Assembly: GCA_046349915.1 (NCBI GenBank)
Contig: JAXMBL010000004.1
Coordinates: 248,001 to 312,000, forward strand
DNA length: 64,000 nucleotides
DNA from: CAIXSC01 sp046349915
GTDB lineage: Bacteria; Planctomycetota; Planctomycetia; Pirellulales; Pirellulaceae
Reading direction: 5' to 3'
Shown here: in pieces, positions 26,660-34,220 of the stretch
Layout of the letters: the number at the start of each line of letters is the position of its first letter
Numbering within the stretch: position 1 is the stretch's first letter
Translations under genes and position numbers: made by a program
The notes under the pieces: model-generated
Told to the model about the DNA's origin: nothing
The model's input: only the letters and a program-made list of their open reading frames with translations
Databases searched by the model: none

Positions 26660-27249
26660 CAGGGATCGCCGAGTATTTCTCGTAATCGCCTCAACAGCCG
26701 CGACTTGGCTTTACGCACAGCGCCGGGCGTGGTTCCCAGTTGTTCGGCCGCCTCGCGCGCCGAGAGGGACTGAATCACGGTCAACTCGAACAACTGACGC
26801 GACTCGGGGGGAAACTCGTTCTCTAGCAAATCCAAAGCTCGCGCAGCCAAACGTCGAAGGTCTGGTCCCAGTAGTTGCGTGCTCTCGTCGATGGCGGCGG
26901 GAATCTGCTCAAGTCGCATTTGGAAGGCATCGCCGCCGAACACCAGCGGACAGGTCCCGTTCTTGCGGAAGTAGTCGAGCAGTGCGTTACGGGTTATGAC
27001 TCGCAGCCAGCCGCGAAAGGAACCGGTCTCGCGAAACTCGAACGAGCCAATGCCTTGCCATGTTTTCAGCAAAATCTCCTGGAGAAGATCGCCGGCATCG
27101 CGCGGGCGGATGCTGGCGCGTCGACACCAGACGTAAATAAGGGGGCCGTACAACTTCACAAAACGATCCCAAGCCGCTGCGTCGCTGCTTTGCAAAGCCG
27201 AGACAAGACTAAGGCGAGTGTCGCGAGCATCTTGGCTTGGATCATCCAT
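26659..27249 (-). CDS. ECF-type RNA polymerase sigma factor (set A)
   Basis: About 196 residues from the ATG beginning MDDPSQDARD. The frame continues further upstream, but that part is Arg/Gly low-complexity and would overlap the divergent sigma gene, so it was dropped. Region 2 is AWDRFVKLYGPLIYVWCRRA / DAGDLLQEILLKTWQGIGSF / TGSFRGWLRVITRNALLDYF. Region 4 is LFELTVIQSLSAREAAEQLGTTPGAVRKAKSRLLRRLREIL. The stop overlaps the start of the giant kinase by one base, so the two are translationally coupled. Planctomycete ECF groups tied to Ser/Thr kinases are known; this looks like such a pair. Confidence 0.9.
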   Translation of the reverse strand: MDDPSQDARDTRLSLVSALQSSDAAAWDRFVKLYGPLIYVWCRRASIRPRDAGDLLQEILLKTWQGIGSFEFRETGSFRGWLRVITRNALLDYFRKNGTCPLVFGGDAFQMRLEQIPAAIDESTQLLGPDLRRLAARALDLLENEFPPESRQLFELTVIQSLSAREAAEQLGTTPGAVRKAKSRLLRRLREILGDP

Positions 27250-27493
27250 GGCGAGTTGCGGAGAGCGGCTGGGAGGGGTATGAAGGAGTGAAGCCGAGGC
27301 GAACGCCATGCGGCCTTGCGCCGCGCGTCCCCTACCTGGGCGACCTCTGTCTGGGCGACCCCTTCTTGTGTGGAGTGCTTGCACCTGGAAAGAATGAGCG
27401 GAAGTTGGCCGCTCAGCGCTCGCTGTTTCCTCGATCTGCTCGCCCGTTTTTTCCCCGTCGAGATACGGGCCCACCAGGATTGCGAGTTGGACC

Positions 27494-28144
27494 ATGAAAT
27501 TCCCGGATACTCCCCTGCCGTCGCCCACGGAGTTGGATCACCGGATTCCTCGCGCAATCGCCGGCGATCGCGACGCGTTAGAGTCCTTGCTAGTCGTCTA
27601 TTACGACGACTTGTTGGTCTTTATCGAGTCGCGAATGTCGGCGCAGCTGCGCGCGGTGCACGATCTCGAGGACGTGCTTCACGAGACGGTCCTCAGTGCG
27701 TTTCTGGCGGTTTCCCGCCTAGAAGCTCGCTCGAACCGAGAGTTTCGCAATTGGCTCCGCACAATCGCCGAGCATCGAATCATCGACTTGGCTCGCAGCC
27801 TGCGAGGCAAAGTTCGGGGCGGGGATTTTCATCGAGTGACTAAAGTGGCGACGGAGAGCGGCACGTTGGTCGACCTGTTGGATTTGTGCGTCGCCGAATT
27901 GTCCAAGGCCAGCGCAAAGGTAAGGCGCGAAGAAGGAGTCCAGGAACTTCAGAAACAGTTGGCTACTCTGCCCGATCATTACCGACGAGCGGTCGAACTG
28001 AGGTTCCTGCGCGAATTGTCGTTGGCCGAGACAGCACAAGCCATGGAACTCTCGGAAGCCCAGGTTCGCAACATTCTCTATCGGGCTCGCGAAATGCTCA
28101 TCGATCGCCTTGGCAATTCGTCCCTTTATCGCTTTCACGACTGA
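27494..28144 (+). CDS. ECF-type RNA polymerase sigma factor (set B)
   Basis: 216 residues. Region 2: ALESLLVVYYDDLLVFIESR / DLEDVLHETVLSAFLAVSRL / FRNWLRTIAEHRIIDLARSL. Region 4: LATLPDHYRRAVELRFLREL / SLAETAQAMELSEAQVRNIL / YRAREML. It is transcribed divergently from the set A sigma factor (245 bases between starts) and convergently with the WD40-type kinase at 28222. The longer spacer between regions 2 and 4 than in the set A factor suggests a different ECF group. Target promoters unknown. Confidence 0.88.
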   Translation: MKFPDTPLPSPTELDHRIPRAIAGDRDALESLLVVYYDDLLVFIESRMSAQLRAVHDLEDVLHETVLSAFLAVSRLEARSNREFRNWLRTIAEHRIIDLARSLRGKVRGGDFHRVTKVATESGTLVDLLDLCVAELSKASAKVRREEGVQELQKQLATLPDHYRRAVELRFLRELSLAETAQAMELSEAQVRNILYRAREMLIDRLGNSSLYRFHD

Positions 28145-28193
28145 GACACTGAACTCGCGGCCCAGAACTCGTTCTCCATGGACCGAACCGATT

Positions 28194-28214
28194 GACTGAA
28201 AGTCCGTCGTACTT
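28194..28214. repeat. Second AGTCCGTCGTACTT hairpin repeat
   Basis: GACT-GAA-AGTC short stem followed by CGTCGTACTT. It shares the 14-base word AGTCCGTCGTACTT with 3603-3616. It lies in the convergent gap between the sigma factor and kinase genes, where it could help transcription ending on either strand. Confidence 0.45.
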
Positions 28215-28221
28215 CGTAGCG

Positions 28222-31200
28222 TTAGCGTTTGGGACGTAGCAATTTCAACCAGCCCCTGGGTTGTCGTAATTTGCCAACGACAAGGGCGGGCTGCCCTTGA
28301 GCGTCGATCAGAAGCTTCAAGTCGGAAGGTGGTTCCGTGCCGACTTCCGCCTGGATTCGCCGCAGGTCCCAACGTTTCTGATCCCAAGTGAGTAAACGCA
28401 GTTCCCAGCGAGCCGCCTCCTCCACCAGTTCGACCAGATACACCTCCCCCTGCTCGCCCAGGGCGTATGTGGCCGGATACTGACCGATGGACGGAGGTGG
28501 TTCCACGAGAGTTTGCCAGCGGTCTCCCTCGCGTCGCAAAATCTCGATCAAGTTGCCTCGCTCGGTTCGCCCGATGTGGGGTGTTCCTTGTGGACTGAGC
28601 TGAAAGGTGGAAGGGATCACGCCGGGGCGAAAGGTAATTGTCTCGGTCGACAATTGCCCCTGTTTCCAGACTGCATACACGCAAATCGGCCGATCTCTGG
28701 GAAACCGCTCCGGTGAATAGACCATGTGCAGAGCACCCTGATGATCCACGGCGCCGTCGAGCGCCATGCCGCTTCCCCAATCGCCTACGATTTCAGTCCG
28801 CCATTGATTGCCGTCGCGAAATGATCGTCTGAGGAAACTGCCGTCATAGCCAAAATGGAACAGTTCCGTCACGTCGCCGCCGCGAGCAGCGCCGAAGCAA
28901 GGGTAATGGCCCCAGTTGCCCGAGGGCGCGACGGTTTCAAAAGTCCAGCGACTCGAGAGGTCGCGATGACCAATCAGCAACGCTCCGTCATAGAGTCTGC
29001 GAGATGGAGTCGTGCGCCGAACCGCGATTGTGGGCTCCGTTGAGTCGAACCAGGCGAGTTTGGCGCCTGTGAAGTGAATGCCTCCCGCAGCGTCGAAACT
29101 CGCGGCGTCGACGCGTTCAAACAAAGGAGATGGCTTCTCGTCTCGGAGCAAGAAGAGCGCCAGTGGTTGGTTGTCACGGTTTTCATGGAGTAAGGCAGTC
29201 AATCGTCCCTGAGGGTCGAATTGGATGTTCTTGATTTCGGCATGCAGGACGGTGTCGGTCGACGGCAATAAGTCTCGCACGTCCCAAGCATCGTCCACAG
29301 GCGCGTCGCGTTTCGAATCCACTTCCCTGCCCGTCTCCCAGATCGCTAGAGAACCATCTTGGTGCGCGAGGGCCATGCGGCGCGTGGTCCGATCGAATGC
29401 CAGATCGGCATCGAATCGACGCGGAGATTGGAACTCATACAGGGGGACGAATTGATCGTGGGATGTGAATACAATGCGTCCCCCCTCCTCCAATTGCACC
29501 CACCGCCTGCCATCAGGAGTGGCGACGATCGTTTGGCACGATTCTCTGGGCGAGTTGGAAGCGACGTCGATGCTGGTGAGTAAACTCGCATTCAGTCCGT
29601 TGGTCCAGGTCTGGAACAAGCGGCGATAATCGTCAACTCCACGAACCAATTGATGATTCGATGGGCTCCAAGCGAGTGCTCGACCACCACGACCCGATGG
29701 CGCGAGATGGACGCCGCTGGGAGCGAACGGCTCAAGTCGATAGAGCGGGGCAGAGTGACCCGCACCAAATGCGGCCAGCCATGTCGAATCACAATTGAAC
29801 GCGACTCGACCCGTCGCCGGACGCGACATGTCCGCGGACAACGCATCGCGATGTCGGATTTGCCCCGTAGTCCAATCCCAGACCACCAGTTGCGACCGTT
29901 CATCAACGCTGGCGGCCCACTGTTCATTGGGACTCACCGCACAACTCAGCAGCGCTCGGTCATGCGTTAACGCCGGAAGCGACGCGGCGACGATCTCGCG
30001 CCGCTCAGGGTCGAATCGCCATCGCCCCAACGTTTTTTCTTCACCCGCGGTGAGTACTATGGCGGAACGACTGATGGCAATATCCCGACCCTGAGCATGC
30101 ACGGCGCGCTGAGCGACCTTTAAGCCCGACATGCTATCGAACACGGCCAGTTGACCCAACTGATCGAACGCCCAGAGCCATTCAGGATGCAAGGGATCGA
30201 ACGCGAGACGAGGATTCGGGCCAGCACGGTCGGCAAATTCGCGCACGTTTGTCGTTTCTTGTTCCTTCAATCGCCAGAGTTGCACGGTCGCATTGTCGGC
30301 GGCCGCAACCAATTGGCTTGTGGTAGGTTGCAGGGCAATCTTCGAGAATCGTCGGCGGTAGGGGAGGGGGAGTCGCCATTCGGGGCCGCGTGCTTCGATG
30401 TCGTTCAACAACCGGCGAGCGTGGTGGGGTGATCGAAAGATGGCCTCCCTGGCCAAGATTCGTCCCGTCCGCATGTCCCAGCCATGCAGCACCCCTAAGT
30501 CATCGCCCACGTACAATCGATCCCCCTTCGAATCCAATGCGAGGGCATGCGTGGCGGTCGCACGAATTGACGATGTTTCGCGACCATGCTCTTGGAGTGA
30601 AAACGCCGCATCACGCGCCTTCAGTTGGCCATCGGTTTGCATGTCAAAGATTGGGATGACGGCGGCAGCGCACCCCGCCACGACCAGGCCATGGCCATCG
30701 CTCGCAAGACTCCACACGGGCGCCGCCACCTGGGCGGTTCCCAGTTCGGCCAGTGTGTGATCCAACACTTGAATGCCGCCGTCTTCCCGCCCCACTAGCC
30801 AGCGCTGCTGTTCCAGCGAGACAATCGCCGAGATGGCGGCGCCCGGCGAACTTGCAGGAGAACGCTGAGCGAGTTCGGTTGAAGTACGAGCGGCCTGAAG
30901 GTTGGCGACTCGGTGGCGCCAGAGACCGCCTTGGTTGCCGCCCACGAGAAGGTGCTCGCCCGCGGCATCCAATTCCATGACGACGAGTGGTTCGTCGCCG
31001 CTGAGCAACTCATGTTTCTCGCCAGTCTTCAGCGACATCGAATCGACGCGACCGTGCAATGCTAATGCGAGTATTGCGTCTCCCGCTGGCAGCCAGCGAA
31101 CGCCGACGTAGCCATCAGGCCACTGACCGTAATGGCTCGTCTCGTCTCGCGACTCGAAGTGATGAGCCAAGCGAAGAGGAGCGTCGTCACGACGCTTGAT

Positions 31201-32787
31201 TTTGCGAGGGTTGGTGAGTTGCTGTGTTTGAAGGCCTGTCAGAACGTTCCAGACCACGATGAGACCGCTGGCGTCCACGGTGACCAACTGATTGCTGGCC
31301 GCATGCAAGTCGAAGTCCAGAACGCTCCAATAACCGGACACGAACGAGCCTTGTAATTCTGGGCCGAGGCGTGCTTCATGACGCAATCGCCAAGTGTCCC
31401 AACTGGCCACCTGCTTGGGGACGGTCGCCAAGCCGAGATTCGCCTCCGCATAACGCCTGGAATCTAACTGCAAGCGGGCGAGCGCTTGTGAGTGCTGTGT
31501 TTGACGCACCAACGCCAGCGCCAAATTGCGCTCGGATTCCTCGCGTCGAATCTCCGCGTCCCGACGTAATTGGGATTGCTGACGAGCGGCCAGGGTTCCG
31601 CCAATGCCCAGAAGACTCAGGAGCAAGACCGCGGCTAGAGTCAAAACAAGCGCGGCAGCTCGCCACGGCTGTCGTCGACACCATCGCAGGGTTTGCTCGA
31701 GTCTTCCGGCGGGCCGAGCGACGATGGACTCGCCTCGCAGAAATCGCCGCAGATCGTCCGCCATTTCGCCAGCGCTCGAGTAGCGCCGAGCCGGGACTTT
31801 TTCGAGGCACTTCAGGCAGATGATCTCCAGGTCGCGCGGAATCCTCGATTGTATCTGGCGAGGGGCCAAGGGGTCGTCATGGCGAACTTGCACGAGAACT
31901 TCATCGCGAGTGGAAGCGATGAAGGGGGGACGAAGGGTAAGGCATGCGTAAAGCGTCGCTCCCAACGAGTAGACATCGCTTCTCGGTCCCACTTCCCCAT
32001 GCGCGGCATAGGCCTGTTCGGGCGACATATAGGCGGGTGTGCCGATGACATCTCCGCTTCGAGTGAGCTCGTCGCTGCCCGCGATCTGTTTGGCGAGCCC
32101 GAAATCAGTCACTCGTGGTCGCCCGCGAGTGTCCAAGAGAATATTGGCCGGCTTGAGGTCCCGATGGAGAACGCCTCGCTCATGAGCGAACTGGATGGCG
32201 TCCGCAACTTCAGCCAACAGCTCGGCCGATCGTCTGGGATCGAGCGTCACCTCGCGAATAAACTCTTGAAGGCTCTGTCCCTCGACGAATTCCATGCAAA
32301 AGTAGGGAGTTTCCCGCGGAGTCCCCTCGGCTTCGATCCCTGCATCATGCACCGCCACGATGTTGGGGTGACTTAGCCGAGCCGCCGCCGCCGCTTCGGC
32401 TTTGAACCGCTTCAGATCCTCGTCGCTCGCCATCGCCGCCAGCCGCAGCATCTTGATCGCGACAATGCGCCCCAAACTGATTTGTCTCGCCTTGTACACG
32501 ATCCCCATGCCGCCTCGGCCTAAAGTCTCCAGCAGCTCGAAGTCGCCGAAGATCCGTGGATGAGTCGATGGCGACGCCTGGGGCGCCTCGCACTCCTGCC
32601 CTTGAGCCGCGAGTCGAGCACCGTGGACGAGTCGCCTCTTGCGAATCTCGCGAGCCAGTCGCGGCGCCAATTGAGGATGTCGGGCGATCAGTTCAACGTC
32701 GTCCACGCGGAAGTCAAATGCCAAACTACGTTCGTAGGCATCCAACAGCAGCGCGAGTTGATGATCGAGTTCTTCGGGGGATGGCAT
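28222..32787 (-). CDS. Membrane Ser/Thr kinase with beta-propeller sensor (set B)
   Basis: 1521 residues. A short helical N-terminus leads to a complete Hanks-type kinase (about 83-350: LGRGGMGIVYKA, IKMLRL, HRDLKPANILL, TDFGLAK, GTPAYMSPEQ). A juxtamembrane RWCRRQPWRAA precedes one membrane helix at about 376-400. The remaining 1100 residues are WD40/propeller-like: VTVDASGLIVVWNVLTG, LYVGDDLGVLHGWDMRTG, ATVQLWRLKE and QLVVWDWTTG. A final segment (about 1300-1500) resembles a six-bladed sialidase-like propeller (GYDGSFLRR, GDWGSGMALDG). All catalytic residues are present. It is a type common in planctomycetes; ligand or partner unknown. The same-strand pseudokinase gene lies 242 bases upstream. 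Confidence 0.9.
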   Translation of the reverse strand: MPSPEELDHQLALLLDAYERSLAFDFRVDDVELIARHPQLAPRLAREIRKRRLVHGARLAAQGQECEAPQASPSTHPRIFGDFELLETLGRGGMGIVYKARQISLGRIVAIKMLRLAAMASDEDLKRFKAEAAAAARLSHPNIVAVHDAGIEAEGTPRETPYFCMEFVEGQSLQEFIREVTLDPRRSAELLAEVADAIQFAHERGVLHRDLKPANILLDTRGRPRVTDFGLAKQIAGSDELTRSGDVIGTPAYMSPEQAYAAHGEVGPRSDVYSLGATLYACLTLRPPFIASTRDEVLVQVRHDDPLAPRQIQSRIPRDLEIICLKCLEKVPARRYSSAGEMADDLRRFLRGESIVARPAGRLEQTLRWCRRQPWRAAALVLTLAAVLLLSLLGIGGTLAARQQSQLRRDAEIRREESERNLALALVRQTQHSQALARLQLDSRRYAEANLGLATVPKQVASWDTWRLRHEARLGPELQGSFVSGYWSVLDFDLHAASNQLVTVDASGLIVVWNVLTGLQTQQLTNPRKIKRRDDAPLRLAHHFESRDETSHYGQWPDGYVGVRWLPAGDAILALALHGRVDSMSLKTGEKHELLSGDEPLVVMELDAAGEHLLVGGNQGGLWRHRVANLQAARTSTELAQRSPASSPGAAISAIVSLEQQRWLVGREDGGIQVLDHTLAELGTAQVAAPVWSLASDGHGLVVAGCAAAVIPIFDMQTDGQLKARDAAFSLQEHGRETSSIRATATHALALDSKGDRLYVGDDLGVLHGWDMRTGRILAREAIFRSPHHARRLLNDIEARGPEWRLPLPYRRRFSKIALQPTTSQLVAAADNATVQLWRLKEQETTNVREFADRAGPNPRLAFDPLHPEWLWAFDQLGQLAVFDSMSGLKVAQRAVHAQGRDIAISRSAIVLTAGEEKTLGRWRFDPERREIVAASLPALTHDRALLSCAVSPNEQWAASVDERSQLVVWDWTTGQIRHRDALSADMSRPATGRVAFNCDSTWLAAFGAGHSAPLYRLEPFAPSGVHLAPSGRGGRALAWSPSNHQLVRGVDDYRRLFQTWTNGLNASLLTSIDVASNSPRESCQTIVATPDGRRWVQLEEGGRIVFTSHDQFVPLYEFQSPRRFDADLAFDRTTRRMALAHQDGSLAIWETGREVDSKRDAPVDDAWDVRDLLPSTDTVLHAEIKNIQFDPQGRLTALLHENRDNQPLALFLLRDEKPSPLFERVDAASFDAAGGIHFTGAKLAWFDSTEPTIAVRRTTPSRRLYDGALLIGHRDLSSRWTFETVAPSGNWGHYPCFGAARGGDVTELFHFGYDGSFLRRSFRDGNQWRTEIVGDWGSGMALDGAVDHQGALHMVYSPERFPRDRPICVYAVWKQGQLSTETITFRPGVIPSTFQLSPQGTPHIGRTERGNLIEILRREGDRWQTLVEPPPSIGQYPATYALGEQGEVYLVELVEEAARWELRLLTWDQKRWDLRRIQAEVGTEPPSDLKLLIDAQGQPALVVGKLRQPRGWLKLLRPKR

Positions 32788-33029
32788 CGCGACTTTGGGA
32801 CAATGGAAGAGTGCGAGTCAGTCGTCGAGTCAACGGGCGATGATCGTTTGCTACCCTGCGGTAGCGTTGATCACTTGAGTTCTGGGAGCGTAAAAACCGT
32901 CGCCAGCGCTCGCGCGCTTCCACAGATTCTTTGTTGGTTAGTGAAGCGGGTGCGGCCTGCCGCAAGTCACACCCCTCAATTCGCCTTACTCCGTGGCTTG
33001 ATATTGTGTCATCCCAGGGAGGGGGTAAG

Positions 33030-33992
33030 TCAATGAGCCCACAGTTGAAAGGCGGCCATGCCCGCCCCGCCAATCCCCAGCCCCAAGGCAATTGCCGCGG
33101 CAATCGTTGACCACCGTTTCACATTCTCCAGCCACGAACCATGATCTGGCGCGAGGCCTTGGTGCGCCCTTTCGATCCGTCGAGCCGCCTCGTCCATGGT
33201 CGCGGGCCGGTCGACAGGCATTTTGGCGAGCATGGATTGGAAGACTGCGTCAAGTTCGGCGGATATCTCTGGACGCTTGACTCGCATCGAAGGAGTGGGA
33301 AGCATGGCGTGAGCCGTGGCCGCTCGATGACCCCGAGCATGCGCATAAGGAGGCGAACCAGTGATCAAGAAATGGAGCGTGCATCCAAGACCATAGACAT
33401 CGCTGCGAGCGTCCGCGGTGTGCGGGTCAAAAGCCTGCTCGGGAGGCAGATAGTCGGCCGATCCCACCATGTGTCCTTGGCGAGTGAGTTGGTCGTTGGG
33501 GTCGTCGCCTCCCTCTCCTTCCAGGAGTGCGGCGGTCAGATTGGCGACTCGCAGTCCACCCCGTTGATCGACCAGCAGGCTCGCCGGCTTCACGTTGCGA
33601 TGCACAATTCCATGGGCATGCAGGAAAGCTAACCCTCGAGCGGCCTGTAATATCAAGTCAATCGCCCGCTCGACCGGCAAAGGACCATCGCGGGTTACCA
33701 AGGTCTGCAAGTCGACTCCATCCACGTCTTCGAGCACCAAATAGAACCAACCTGCTTCCACGCCCGCGTGCAGCGCCCAAAGAAGTTGAGGATGACAAAG
33801 GCTGGCAGTGAGTTGAATTTCACGCTGAAATCGCCGTAACACTTCTCGGGAGCTAGCCGCGGCCTTGGGTTGTAGCTTGACCAACGCGTAACGATCCATT
33901 TCGGGATGATAGGCGCGGAACACGGTGCCAGACGGCGAGTGTCGGATCTTATGCCGGAGCTCGTATCCGGCAATCATCGAGGGTGTGAGCAT
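33030..33992 (-). CDS. Tail-anchored Ser/Thr pseudokinase (set B)
   Basis: About 320 residues. The start at 33992 is chosen so that the N-terminus matches the paralogue at 19675; a longer start at 34037 adds 15 residues. It shares the paralogue's design: no glycine loop (RHSPSGTVFRAY), retained Lys39 (ALVKLQ), Asn133 replacing the catalytic Asp in VHRNVKPASLL with Ser138 in place of the Mg-binding Asn, and NLT (151-153) where DFG should be. GSADYLPPEQ and SDVYGLGCTLHFLI are intact. One hydrophobic helix near the C-terminus (TIAAAIALGLGIGGAGMAAF) implies tail anchoring. Likely a scaffold or allosteric partner of the adjacent kinase. Confidence 0.85.
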   Translation of the reverse strand: MLTPSMIAGYELRHKIRHSPSGTVFRAYHPEMDRYALVKLQPKAAASSREVLRRFQREIQLTASLCHPQLLWALHAGVEAGWFYLVLEDVDGVDLQTLVTRDGPLPVERAIDLILQAARGLAFLHAHGIVHRNVKPASLLVDQRGGLRVANLTAALLEGEGGDDPNDQLTRQGHMVGSADYLPPEQAFDPHTADARSDVYGLGCTLHFLITGSPPYAHARGHRAATAHAMLPTPSMRVKRPEISAELDAVFQSMLAKMPVDRPATMDEAARRIERAHQGLAPDHGSWLENVKRWSTIAAAIALGLGIGGAGMAAFQLWAH

Positions 33993-34220
33993 GGTGTTGG
34001 GAGGATGGCGGGAAGCGGGGAGGTGGTTGCGGATCAAGGGAAGTACGGCCGGTGCTGTCGTTGGGGGAAAGCCGACAAGGAGGGCGAAGTCTCCTGTGCG
34101 GTATGGCGTATTCGGCCAGCGCGCAGACTCTCCCCAATGAGAACAACGAAAGGGTGTGACTCAAAGACCTAGTGGTTGTCGAGCGAACTCGAGAATTCGC
34201 AACCCACGGGGAGCCCCTAA

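Noticed and set aside
27250..27528. N-terminal extension of the set A sigma factor
   Set aside because: Low-complexity Arg/Gly sequence that would overlap the divergent sigma gene; ECF domain similarity begins just after the ATG at 27249.
28222..34037. Plus-strand frames antisense to the kinase genes
   Set aside because: They mirror the minus-strand kinase codons, carry no domain motifs and lack ribosome-binding sites.
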